This document shows, piece after piece, positions 9,867 to 17,927 of a DNA stretch of 64,000 bases (the first letter of the stretch is position 1; the number at the start of each line of letters is the position of its first letter). Source of the DNA: Sphingobacteriia bacterium (GTDB lineage: Bacteria > Pseudomonadota > Alphaproteobacteria > Rickettsiales > 33-17). Location: the NCBI GenBank assembly GCA_017304685.1, contig JAFKLR010000003.1:682001-746000 (forward strand), given 5' to 3'. The translations under genes were made by a program, and so were the position numbers. The notes beneath the pieces are model-generated. The model did not search any database. It worked only from the letters and a program-made list of their open reading frames with translations, and was not told where the DNA came from.

Positions 9867-10946
9867 TTATTTGTTATGATTATGCCCATTTTTAGGTTCA
9901 TTTGCAATCTTATCTTGAAAGCTAACCTTTTCTTTAGCTATAACTTGATTTCCTAATGTTACCTCTAATGTCATTTCTTTCTTTTCAATTCCATTTTTTA
10001 TAATTCGTTCTTCAGTTTGATGTAAAATGAAAGGCCCGACCGCTTTAAAATAATGAGTAATTGTATGTTGTGTATTTGCAGACTCAACTTTTACTTTTTT
10101 GTCTCTTTCAGAAAAATCACTTTTTTCTTGTTTCGATTTATCTTCATTTATTATATTAGGTTTAATTTCTATTCTTTCAGGTTTATTATTACCAATAAAT
10201 CTTTCTAGAATTTGTTGATGAAGGCTCATTCTTATTCCATCTCTATTCGGTAAATCAACTCCATAACTTCTTGAAACTTCATTTTTACTTTCTACAGGCG
10301 TAACATTTTTAGATGATAAACCATCCATTTTGGTGAGAGATTCAATTGTTGATGCAAAAGCTTTATTCAAGCTATTACTAATTAAATGTGTAGGAATAAT
10401 ATTTTGTTCGATAATTCTACTAGTTAAGCGATTGTAATCAATTTTACTTTCAATATCGATAGATTTTAAGCGTATATTTTCTCTCATTTCTACTTGTAAG
10501 CTTTCTGTAATAGCACGAGTAAAAAGCGTTTCTTTTTGTTGAGTTAATCTTTGAGAATTTAAAGCTAAAACTTCTTGCATTCTATTTGTGAATAATTGAG
10601 CAAGTGCTTGAATTACTGATTCAGTAGCTTCCGGGTCTTTTATTGGATTTTGCCTTCTACCAAATAATTCATCTATAAAACCTCTTGGTTTAGCCTTCTC
10701 TTCTTCTATTTTCTTTTCATCAATATCAATTTTCTTATTACTTTCTTTCTTATTGTCACCTTGTGAAGCATTACCTGCATAAACACGTTTAATAAACCCA
10801 AATAAAAATATCTTTTTTAGAATAGATAAAGTTTTTCTAATTTTTGGGTATTTTTTAAGAATTTTTGTATCTATTAAAAATAGTAAATATAAAAGGATAA
10901 ATAGAGTAAGAAGAGTAAGGAGGATAACAAATAATAATTCAAACAT
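9867..10946 (-). CDS. hypothetical membrane-anchored protein, 359 aa
   Basis: Unrecognised. One long hydrophobic N-terminal segment (about residues 2-27) is followed by a basic stretch, then a hydrophilic helical domain and a charged C-terminal part. This suggests an N-terminally anchored protein. It ends 34 bases upstream of mlaF on the same strand and could be co-transcribed with it, but it does not resemble MlaE, MlaD or MlaB. Confidence 0.65.
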   Translation of the reverse strand: MFELLFVILLTLLTLFILLYLLFLIDTKILKKYPKIRKTLSILKKIFLFGFIKRVYAGNASQGDNKKESNKKIDIDEKKIEEEKAKPRGFIDELFGRRQNPIKDPEATESVIQALAQLFTNRMQEVLALNSQRLTQQKETLFTRAITESLQVEMRENIRLKSIDIESKIDYNRLTSRIIEQNIIPTHLISNSLNKAFASTIESLTKMDGLSSKNVTPVESKNEVSRSYGVDLPNRDGIRMSLHQQILERFIGNNKPERIEIKPNIINEDKSKQEKSDFSERDKKVKVESANTQHTITHYFKAVGPFILHQTEERIIKNGIEKKEMTLEVTLGNQVIAKEKVSFQDKIANEPKNGHNHNK

Positions 10947-11101
10947 TTCATGACAATTTTTATATTACAAATTATCATTATAACCTTTTTTACGCTATTT
11001 GTTAAGATTTATAAATATTGATGAACTAAAAAATATGTCATCAATTTATACATAATATATAAATATCATAAGATTTTGCTAAGCACTTAAAGTAAAACAT
11101 T

Positions 11102-11129
11102 AAAAAAAGGAGGGTAATTCCCTCCTTTA
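11102..11129 (-). terminator. intrinsic terminator of the KGG-like gene
   Basis: A 9-bp perfect stem (AAAGGAGGG / CCCTCCTTT) has a TAATT loop. On the minus strand it is followed directly by a run of T. It lies 18 bases past the stop codon of the 47-residue gene. Confidence 0.88.
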
Positions 11130-11147
11130 CAAAATGACTAATCAAAA

Positions 11148-11291
11148 TTATTCATCATCTTGGTTGTCGATTTTTTTGCCTCTACCACCGCTATGGCTAT
11201 GTGAACCACCTTTAGATCCCATTTTTTTAGCTGCTTCTTTATCACCTTGTTTTAATTTTTTTGCTTCTTCAGAAATTTTTTTATCAGTCAT
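11148..11291 (-). CDS. small KGG-like stress protein, 47 aa
   Basis: This 47-residue protein is highly charged. Its N-terminal half is Lys/Glu-rich, and a central MGSKGGS segment resembles the KGG motif of small general-stress proteins (YciG family). A Gly/Ser/His stretch and an acidic DNQDDE end follow. A strong GGAGG Shine-Dalgarno lies about 6 bases before the ATG and a strong intrinsic terminator follows, so a real single-gene transcript is likely. KGG membership is tentative because only one copy of the motif is present. Confidence 0.75.
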   Translation of the reverse strand: MTDKKISEEAKKLKQGDKEAAKKMGSKGGSHSHSGGRGKKIDNQDDE

Positions 11292-11536
11292 CGTATCCTC
11301 CATAATATTGTTTTTTAATATTAGAAATTACAAATATACATGAAGTTAACCCTAAAAGAAGGTTAAGGGATACCCTCATAAAATTATACTTTTTTTGGAG
11401 AATCATATAAGAAAGGCAATGTTTAAAACTAATGGAATTGCTAAGAAAGCAAACTAGTTCAAACTTCTTAAGATGATATAATTTTATTAGGCTCACCGTC
11501 ACCCCCTTTTATAGGTTAACTTATTCCCTAAGAGCT

Positions 11537-11577
11537 CTTTTATTAGCTACAAAAATAAATTTCGTAGCTAATAAAAG
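11537..11577. repeat. perfect 14-bp inverted repeat (hairpin)
   Basis: The arms CTTTTATTAGCTAC (11537-11550) and GTAGCTAATAAAAG (11564-11577) are perfectly complementary around a 13-base loop. No T-run follows, so it is not an obvious terminator. Confidence 0.8.
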
Positions 11578-11659
11578 TTAGCTCCGCAAGAGACCAGCTA
11601 AAATAAAATTTTAGCATCCATCAAAACAAAGTTCTGAGCTCTCGCTAAATTATCATGCT

Positions 11660-11766
11660 TATGAATTAGGAAGGAAATAAATTAAAGAACATATGAATAC
11701 TTACAAAAAATTTATTTCTTATATGTATATATATCTTTCTTTAATTATTTCCTCCTAATAATCATA
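11660..11766. repeat. long imperfect inverted repeat
   Basis: The left arm, about 11660-11690 (with GGAAGGAAATAAATTAAAG), matches the reverse complement of the right arm, about 11735-11766 (with CTTTAATTATTTCCTCC). Over about 30 positions there are only a few single-base gaps. Inner ACATAT / ATATGT also pair. It could be a palindromic repeat element or a structured RNA. Confidence 0.6.
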
Positions 11767-11896
11767 TGCTACACCCTAAAATTTTGATATTCAAGTATAA
11801 TTTTGCATTTTTTTAAAAAAAATATTAACAAGATAAAAAGGTGTAAATGTTTAAGAAATTGTTTCCAATTTAACGCTTTAACTTCCATCAAAAAAC

Positions 11897-12448
11897 TTAA
11901 GGTTTATTAAAGAAGTCTTCTTTAATTCTATATAACACATGAAGACTTAAAGGATGTTCAAGTGGTAATTTTGGGTGATTAAAATTTTCTTTAGGATCAT
12001 GAGTCATTCCTAACTTTTCCATCACTCTTCTTGAAGGTAAATTTTTTGGAACAGTAAAAGCTAAAACTTCTTTTAATTTTAGATCATTAAATGCAAATTC
12101 AAGAACTCTTTTCGCACCCTCTGTTGCAAGCCCCTTTCCCCAATGATCTGATGCTAATCGCCATGCTACTTCCACACATGGAGTAAATGAAGCTTCAAAA
12201 GCAACGTTTTGTAATCCTATGTAACCAATAAATTTTTTAGTTTCTTTTAATTCGCAAGCAAACATTCCAAAATTATTATTTTTAAAATGTAATTTAATTC
12301 TTTCAATCCATTCATTAACTTCTTGTTTGGTTAAAAGCTTTGGCATAAATTCCATAACTTTAGGGTCTTGATTAATTTTAGCAAATGGCTCAACATCTTC
12401 TTCTTTCCATTCACGTAAAATTACTCGCTCAGCTTCTAATTTCATCAT
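11897..12448 (-). CDS. GNAT N-acetyltransferase, RimJ/RimL type
   Basis: Acetyl-CoA-dependent N-acetyltransferase; the substrate is unknown. It has the RimJ/RimL layout: LEAERVILREWKEED start, VEVAWRLASDHWGKGLATEGAK (acetyl-CoA loop, given here in pieces GKGLATEGA) and the C-terminal PSRRVMEKLGM motif. A longer frame begins at a TTG; the ATG at 12448 after GAGAA is preferred, giving about 183 residues. It lies 17 bases downstream of a paralogue and looks like a tandem duplicate. Confidence 0.88.
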   Translation of the reverse strand: MMKLEAERVILREWKEEDVEPFAKINQDPKVMEFMPKLLTKQEVNEWIERIKLHFKNNNFGMFACELKETKKFIGYIGLQNVAFEASFTPCVEVAWRLASDHWGKGLATEGAKRVLEFAFNDLKLKEVLAFTVPKNLPSRRVMEKLGMTHDPKENFNHPKLPLEHPLSLHVLYRIKEDFFNKP

Positions 12449-12465
12449 GGTTCTCAATTAAAATT

Positions 12466-13023
12466 TTATATTTCTAAAGTTTTATAGTTTTTAAAATTTA
12501 TTCTATATAATACCTGTAGGCTTAAAGGGTGAGACTCAGGTAATTTTGGGTGATTAAAATTTTCTTTAGGATCATGAGTCATTCCTAACTTTTCCATAAC
12601 TTTTCTTGAAGCTAAATTATTTCTAGCTGTGAAAGCAACAATTTCCTCTATGCCTAAGTCTTTAAAAGCAAATTCAAGAACTCTTTTCGCACCCTCTGTT
12701 GCAAGTCCTTTTCTCCAATGTTTAGAACTTAATCTCCATCCTATTTCAACGCATGGAGTAAAGTGGGCTTTAAATTCAGGGATATTTAAGCCAATAAAAC
12801 CTATTAATTCTTTTGTTTCTTTAAGTTCTGCGGCCCATAATCCAAAACCATTATCTAGAATCCCCATATTAGCACCAATAATAAAAGCTTTAGCTTCTTC
12901 TAAAGTTAAAGCTCCTCTTAAAAATTTTATTACCTTAGGATCCTGATTAATTTTTACAAAGGCTTCAATATCTTGTTCTTTCCATTCACGTAAAATCAAT
13001 CGTGGAGTTTCTAAATAAATCAT
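12466..13023 (-). CDS. GNAT N-acetyltransferase, RimJ/RimL type (tandem paralogue)
   Basis: Same family and arrangement as the downstream neighbour. Shared blocks include ATEGAKRVLEFAF, VMEKLGMTHDPKENFNHPKL and the HPLSL..VLYRI end. It has 185 residues, with an AGGAGAG Shine-Dalgarno 6 bases before the ATG. Close identity in the C-terminal half and divergence in the middle suggest a duplication followed by change in substrate range. Confidence 0.88.
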   Translation of the reverse strand: MIYLETPRLILREWKEQDIEAFVKINQDPKVIKFLRGALTLEEAKAFIIGANMGILDNGFGLWAAELKETKELIGFIGLNIPEFKAHFTPCVEIGWRLSSKHWRKGLATEGAKRVLEFAFKDLGIEEIVAFTARNNLASRKVMEKLGMTHDPKENFNHPKLPESHPLSLQVLYRINFKNYKTLEI

Positions 13024-13114
13024 AAAACTCTCCTAATAATATCAATAAATATTAATTTTATTTAGGTAAAATCAAAATAATAAGAAACTAATAGTTAAAT
13101 TCTTTGTGTTTGCA

Positions 13115-13522
13115 TTAAGAATTCAATAGCTTTTTCAAAGCTTCTTCACACATGCCGTATTTTTTCCATTCACATTCTTCGCAAGCTTTATGAAAAATGT
13201 CTAAAGTCATTTTATCTTTAAGGCGAGTTTTAACCTCTTTTGCAGTAAAAATATCACCGCTTTTTAAATCAAGTGCATCAATATAAGCATTATCAAGTTT
13301 TTCAATTTTTTCTTGAGTATTACATGAATTTAATGGCGTTTGATTTGGGCAGGCTTTACATATATCATCCAAATCAGTAACAACCTTTATTAATGTATTC
13401 TCATTTTCTTTTAAAAAATCTACTATTTTTCCAAAATTTTTTACGAAATGAGAAGAATAACCCTCACCTTTAAATGCGATATGACACATAAAATGGTGAG
13501 GTTTAAACTTAAAAATAGCCAC
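13115..13522 (-). CDS. DUF1284 cysteine-rich protein
   Basis: This 135-residue protein begins with FKPHHFMCHIAFKGEGYS, typical of DUF1284. Two cysteine clusters follow: CKACPNQTPLNSC (about residues 56-68) and CEECEWKKYGMC near the C-terminus. That spacing would suit an iron-sulfur cluster or zinc, which is inference. Its ATG lies 2 bases after the bioY stop codon, so it is co-translated with the biotin importer. The family function is not known to me. Confidence 0.8.
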   Translation of the reverse strand: MAIFKFKPHHFMCHIAFKGEGYSSHFVKNFGKIVDFLKENENTLIKVVTDLDDICKACPNQTPLNSCNTQEKIEKLDNAYIDALDLKSGDIFTAKEVKTRLKDKMTLDIFHKACEECEWKKYGMCEEALKKLLNS

Positions 13523-13524
13523 GA

Positions 13525-14085
13525 TTATTTTTTAAAAAATGAATTAGGTTTAAGATATCTAATTCCTAAAGCAAGAATTACTGCTTTAATAATTCCTGGA
13601 ATAATAAAGGGTACTAAACCTAAAGTAATTCCTTTCTCAATTCCAATAAAAAATGAAAGCCAAGAAACACCAAATATAAATAAAATTACAGTTCCAATAA
13701 GACTATTGGCTATCATAAAGCCTAAATTATTTAGGTTAATTTTTTCTCTGATTGTAGCCATTAAATAAGCTGCAGCTAAGAAACCAAATAAATAACCACC
13801 AGTTGGACCTATTAAACTATGAAATCCGCCAGAGTAATTTGCAAATACTGGTAACCCTAGTGCACCTAAAATTAAATAAGATAAAACAGATTGAATAGCA
13901 TTTTTGCGGCTATAGGTAAGACCAATAAACATTATACTTACACTTTGTAAAGTAATTGGTACTGGTTCTAGAGGTATCGTAATTTGAGAACATAAAAAAA
14001 TAAGTAAAGTTCCCATAACAATTTGAGTTAAATTAGAACTAAATATTCTACTATAAGATTGCACTGCATTAATAACTTTACCCAT
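13525..14085 (-). CDS. bioY: biotin transporter BioY (ECF substrate-binding subunit)
   Basis: Inner-membrane biotin-uptake protein, 186 residues, with about six hydrophobic segments. The family stretch PLEPVPITLQS (residues about 35-45) and the GPTGGYLFGF motif (about 92-101) are both clear. No ECF ATPase or EcfT gene is adjacent, so it either works alone or uses a distant energising module. A GGAGG Shine-Dalgarno precedes the ATG. It suggests dependence on host biotin. Confidence 0.92.
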   Translation of the reverse strand: MGKVINAVQSYSRIFSSNLTQIVMGTLLIFLCSQITIPLEPVPITLQSVSIMFIGLTYSRKNAIQSVLSYLILGALGLPVFANYSGGFHSLIGPTGGYLFGFLAAAYLMATIREKINLNNLGFMIANSLIGTVILFIFGVSWLSFFIGIEKGITLGLVPFIIPGIIKAVILALGIRYLKPNSFFKK

Positions 14086-14206
14086 GTGGAGACCTCCATT
14101 AAAGGTTTAAGATTTATGGCAATAAAATACCCCAACTTTATAAAAAGTTAGATCGGTAAAGTCAAGCTTTTATATTTTAAAAGAAATGTGACACTTCTAA
14201 ATTAAC

Positions 14207-14746
14207 TTAGTTTTTAATGTTATTTTTCATTAAAAATGGAAGCTGACAAAGTATAAATACAATTGTAAGTGGAATGGTCGCAAACACTTTAAATTTTACC
14301 CACATTTCATCAGAACAATTGCGCCAAATTACTTCATTCATTATCGCTAAAAACAGGAAGAAAATTGCCCACCTTTTAGAAAATTTTATCCAATTTTCTT
14401 GAGTTAATTCAAATGGACCCTCAAATATATATTTTACAAGCCCCTTATTACACAAAACCCCTACAGTTAAAACACCTGCTAAAAAAACATTTACAATAGT
14501 GGGTTTAAGTTTAACAAAATCAGTGTTCCCACTGAAATATGTAAAGGCCGAAAGAGTTATAAGAATAGTAGTTGAAACCAAAGATACGATAGGTACTTTT
14601 TTTGTATTAATATAATTTATTGTAAAACTCACAATAGCAGACACCGTTAAGGCGAAAGTAGCGTAGTAAATTCCATATAATTTAAAAGTTATAAAGAATA
14701 TTGTTAAAGGCAAGGCTTCATTTATAAATCGAAAAAGATTGGACAT
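14207..14746 (-). CDS. yciB: inner-membrane septation protein A (YciB/IspZ family)
   Basis: Polytopic inner-membrane protein of about 179 residues with five to six hydrophobic segments. In other bacteria it is linked to cell-envelope synthesis and septation. Family-type features are the NEALPLTIFFITFKLYGIYYAT start and the NEVIWRNCSDEMWVKFKVF segment (cited in part: NEVIWR, WVKFKVF). A longer frame starts at TTG; the ATG at 14746 (MSNLFRF) is preferred. Confidence 0.88.
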   Translation of the reverse strand: MSNLFRFINEALPLTIFFITFKLYGIYYATFALTVSAIVSFTINYINTKKVPIVSLVSTTILITLSAFTYFSGNTDFVKLKPTIVNVFLAGVLTVGVLCNKGLVKYIFEGPFELTQENWIKFSKRWAIFFLFLAIMNEVIWRNCSDEMWVKFKVFATIPLTIVFILCQLPFLMKNNIKN

Positions 14747-14855
14747 TATATAAAACAACAAAAAAACATTGAAAAGAACTTATAAAAATATAAGCTTAAC
14801 TTAATATACAATATATAAATTTTTTTATCAATAATTATTAGTTTTTAAGGTAAAA

Positions 14856-16505
14856 ATGAAACTTGAATATGCTACTGCTATAAGAGACACCTTAAGCAGG
14901 GGTTATAATTTTAAAGACTTTGTAAAAGATTTAGGTGCGGGCGCTGTAGTTTCCTTAGTTTCCCTTCCCTTAGCTATGGCGCTTGCAATAGCAGTAGGAC
15001 TAGATCCTGAGCATGGTGTTTATACAGCTATTGTTGCAGGTTTCATTGCTTCTCTCCTTGGCGGTTCATACGCACAAATTAGTGGCCCGACAGGTGCCTT
15101 TGTAGTTATCCTTGCTCCAATTGTAATTGAATTTGGAGTTAGAGGTTTAATTATTGCTCAAATACTAGCAAGCGTAATAATAATTGTTATGGCCGTATTT
15201 CGAGTTGGTTTTATTATCAAATATATTCCATATAGCGTTACAGTAGGGTTTACAACTGGTATTGCTTTTGTACTTTGTATTATTTCCCTTAAAGACTTAT
15301 TAGGAATAAAAATAGATGGATTTAACGGTTATTTACCTAATAAAATTTTTCTCATTTTTCAAAATTTAAATAAAATTACTTTTGGCGATACTTTTATAGG
15401 AATATTAACAATAGCTATAATTAAATTATGGGATAAATTTAAAATACAAAAATTTAAAATTATACCAAGCATCGTTGTTTCTATTGTGACAGTTACCTTA
15501 ATTACAATTTTTTTAAATAATGCCGGATTTAAAATAAGCACTATTGAATCAGATTTTTCCTACATTGATGATGAAACAGGTAAAAGTGAAAGCGGTATTC
15601 CTGACGAACCACCACAACTTCACTTTTTTAATTTTGATAATAGTGATCCAATTTATGCTTTCCCAACATTAAAAGAAATTGGTAAGTTATTGCCGGCGGC
15701 AATTATGATTGCGATTTTAGCTTCTTTAGAATCGCTTTTAGCTGCAACTATGGCTGATAATATGACCGGATCAAAACATAACCCAAATAGTGAATTATTA
15801 GGAATTGGAACTGCAAATTTATTTTCTGCCTTTGCTCTTGGAATGCCAGCAACAGGAGCTCTTGCAAGAACTGCCGCAAACATCCGAAGTGGAGCGCGCT
15901 CCCCTATTTCTGGACTTGCTTGTTCAATATTAATTCTTCTATATGTGTTAGTATTTCATGATCAAATCGATAAAATCCCATTAAGTGCCCTTTACGCAAT
16001 TTTGATGCTTGTAGCTATTAGAATGGCTGAAATACATGAGTTTAAAAAAATTCTTAAAAGTAAAATTAAAGAAGACATCATTATATTAATTACTACGTTC
16101 TTACTTACTGCCATTTTTGATATGGTGATAGGTGTAACAATTGGAGTTATTATAAGTTTCTTTTTAATAATTAAAAAAATATCAGATCATAACCCCGTTT
16201 TCATTACAAAAACTACTGATGATAACCTTAAAATTGTTATTAAAGGACCTATCTTTTTTTCTAACACTAATAAAATTTTTAACCAAGATTTAACAAAACA
16301 CTTGCAATTTAATAAATTAATTTTAGACTTAACAAAGGTAAATATTTTGGATGTTTCTGGTCTATCTGAATTAGAGGGTTTTATAGAAGCAAATAGTAAT
16401 AAGAACATTTATATTATTGCAAATGATTATGTAAATGATATTATTAGTAAGTTTATAAACCTTAATAATGTTAAGATAATCAGAAACGAAAGTGAAGTGG
16501 TTTAA
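14856..16505 (+). CDS. SulP family anion transporter with STAS domain
   Basis: Inner-membrane SLC26/SulP anion permease of 549 residues. The N-terminal membrane domain begins with VVSLVSLPLAMALAIAVGL and contains the conserved GPTGAFVVIL motif. The C-terminal STAS domain (about residues 450-545) includes LILDLTKVNILDVSGLSEL, the usual conserved helix-turn. The substrate may be sulfate, bicarbonate or a dicarboxylate and cannot be read from sequence. AAGG precedes the ATG. It starts a tight run with the 16508 gene and zapA. Confidence 0.92.
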   Translation: MKLEYATAIRDTLSRGYNFKDFVKDLGAGAVVSLVSLPLAMALAIAVGLDPEHGVYTAIVAGFIASLLGGSYAQISGPTGAFVVILAPIVIEFGVRGLIIAQILASVIIIVMAVFRVGFIIKYIPYSVTVGFTTGIAFVLCIISLKDLLGIKIDGFNGYLPNKIFLIFQNLNKITFGDTFIGILTIAIIKLWDKFKIQKFKIIPSIVVSIVTVTLITIFLNNAGFKISTIESDFSYIDDETGKSESGIPDEPPQLHFFNFDNSDPIYAFPTLKEIGKLLPAAIMIAILASLESLLAATMADNMTGSKHNPNSELLGIGTANLFSAFALGMPATGALARTAANIRSGARSPISGLACSILILLYVLVFHDQIDKIPLSALYAILMLVAIRMAEIHEFKKILKSKIKEDIIILITTFLLTAIFDMVIGVTIGVIISFFLIIKKISDHNPVFITKTTDDNLKIVIKGPIFFSNTNKIFNQDLTKHLQFNKLILDLTKVNILDVSGLSELEGFIEANSNKNIYIIANDYVNDIISKFINLNNVKIIRNESEVV

Positions 16506-16507
16506 AT

Positions 16508-16810
16508 ATGTCAACGGATATAATTACAAGTCAACAGAGGCTTGCAAAAGCTTTAGAGATGCTGGAAACTTATACTAATAAAGCTATAATAAACGCTCAA
16601 AAAAAAGGGCAAGATTTTGCTTTTGAACAATTAAAAAGCGAAATAGTTTCTAAAAATAATGAAATAAATGCCTTAAAAGCGGAAAATGAATTGCTAACAA
16701 AGCAATTAGCAGACCTTACTGCAAATAAGAAAGAAATTGTAAATGATATTACTAATTCAATAAAACAACTCGATTTAATTATAGAAGCGAAGAAAAATGG
16801 CAATAGTTAA
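16508..16810 (+). CDS. small coiled-coil protein, DUF4164-like
   Basis: This 100-residue protein is almost entirely coiled coil, with heptads about residues 35-75 and a basic end. Length, coiled coil and position directly upstream of zapA match the DUF4164 proteins seen beside zapA in alphaproteobacteria; this is by context rather than motif. It begins 2 bases after the SulP stop codon and overlaps zapA by 14 bases. A role with ZapA in division is plausible. Confidence 0.7.
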   Translation: MSTDIITSQQRLAKALEMLETYTNKAIINAQKKGQDFAFEQLKSEIVSKNNEINALKAENELLTKQLADLTANKKEIVNDITNSIKQLDLIIEAKKNGNS

Positions 16811-17141
16811 TATTAAAATTCGTAATAATGTTTATCAACTATCATGTGGTGAAGGTGAAGAACACAGATTGCTCGCTTTAGCTGAAAAATTGAATAATAA
16901 AGTAAATGAATTAGCAACTAAATTACCTCGTTCAAACGATTTAATGTTAATGGTAATGGCAGGGTTACTACTTGAAGATAAAGTAGAAGAACTTGAAAAC
17001 CAAGTTAAAAATTTAATTTCAAAAACACCAATTCAACCTAAAGAAGCTGTAAATGAAGACGCAGTTTCAGATTCAGTAGAAATTATTGCTGAATATATAG
17101 AAAACCTTGCATTAAAATTAGATAAAATATATAATCAGTAA
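16797..17141 (+). CDS. zapA: cell division protein ZapA
   Basis: ZapA binds FtsZ and promotes Z-ring assembly. This 114-residue protein has the family globular head (VNIKIRNNVYQLSCGEGEE, with LLALAEKLNNKVNEL) and a C-terminal coiled coil with EDKVEELENQVKNL. It overlaps the DUF4164-like gene and is followed at once by the 6S RNA, a conserved alphaproteobacterial order. Confidence 0.9.
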   Translation: MAIVNIKIRNNVYQLSCGEGEEHRLLALAEKLNNKVNELATKLPRSNDLMLMVMAGLLLEDKVEELENQVKNLISKTPIQPKEAVNEDAVSDSVEIIAEYIENLALKLDKIYNQ

Positions 17142-17142
17142 T

Positions 17143-17295
17143 GGGGCTGCTTTGATGGTGATTTCAATAGTTCCTGGAACCGATGCTTAACTCATTGGGA
17201 GCTGGCTCTTATATAGCTTTGGCTTTATAATATGGCGCCCACCTTAACTTAAGGGTTTGAGAGGTCTTTCGATTTTCACCTCTATAGCGGTCCTA
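17143..17295 (+). ncRNA. ssrS: 6S RNA
   Basis: 6S RNA mimics an open promoter and sequesters sigma-70 RNA polymerase. The segment starts 2 bases after zapA. A long closing stem joins its ends (about 17143-17161 with 17276-17293, including GGTGA / TCACC and GCTGCT / AGCGGT with wobble pairs), with a T-rich run after. The internal 3' strand CACCTTAACTTAAGGGTT closely resembles the matching part of E. coli 6S RNA. The position after zapA is the usual one. Ends are approximate. Confidence 0.88.
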
Positions 17296-17299
17296 TTTT

Positions 17300-17917
17300 T
17301 TATAGTTCCTTACTTCCTAATTTTGCTGTTTCTTCATTAATTTTATTTTCATAATAATATCTAAAGATTTTTGCTGATATTTCATTTGGAAGAGTAGAAT
17401 TATAGCCTTTTTTATTTAATTCACTAATTTTCTTACTACTTGTTTTTCTAAAGTTTTTTTTAGTGGGTGAAAGTTTTAGAATTCCTTGCTCGGTATTTTC
17501 TCGCATAGCTGCTATATTTTCTGAAATATTCCAATTATAGGCTAATAGATCAAGAAACTTTGATTTAAGCACTTGGTATTTTTCTTCCGAAATATTTATA
17601 TAAGTTTTTACCACATTTTTAAATGTTTTTTCGCGTCCATAAATTATTAGCTTTTTTAACCAAAACAAATACTCCAGATTTTCCTTTTCATTGTCAGGCT
17701 TATAAATTCCAAGAAAAAAATCCATAAGTCCCTTAAATTTATTATCTTCCAGTTTTTCTGAATCATATTGCTCAAATTTCTTACCTTTATTTTGTGAATT
17801 TTGATGAAAACTAATTTTTTTAGCTACGTAAGAAAAAAAATTAAAATAACCAAAAACATTGAAAGTTTTTTTAATATTAAAATTTTCTTCCTTTGCCTCT
17901 AATTCTCTGAGTAACAA
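17300..17917 (-). CDS. C-terminal part of a split LRR-type protein
   Basis: A 205-codon frame without an ATG start; the earliest start is a TTG. Upstream the same frame stays open back to the nine-base homopolymer run (17944-17952) inside the preceding gene. Deleting one base from that run would join the two frames into one protein of about 600 residues. The sequence is helical and Lys-rich, with no recognised domain. It is best read as the C-terminal part of the 17928-19106 gene. Confidence 0.65.
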   Translation of the reverse strand: MLLRELEAKEENFNIKKTFNVFGYFNFFSYVAKKISFHQNSQNKGKKFEQYDSEKLEDNKFKGLMDFFLGIYKPDNEKENLEYLFWLKKLIIYGREKTFKNVVKTYINISEEKYQVLKSKFLDLLAYNWNISENIAAMRENTEQGILKLSPTKKNFRKTSSKKISELNKKGYNSTLPNEISAKIFRYYYENKINEETAKLGSKEL

Positions 17918-17927
17918 ACTTTCAATT

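Larger units (their letters stand above)
11292..11896. other. non-coding stretch with inverted repeats
   Basis: About 600 bases without a convincing gene. Reading frames are short; a 72-codon minus-strand frame near 11284-11502 has no start signal or family match. The segment contains two inverted-repeat structures, listed separately, and several smaller palindromes such as GCTAAAA / TTTTAGC near 11600. Confidence 0.6.

Noticed and set aside
11284-11502. 72-codon minus-strand frame
   Set aside because: It overlaps the start of the better-supported KGG-like gene, lacks a ribosome site and has no family match.
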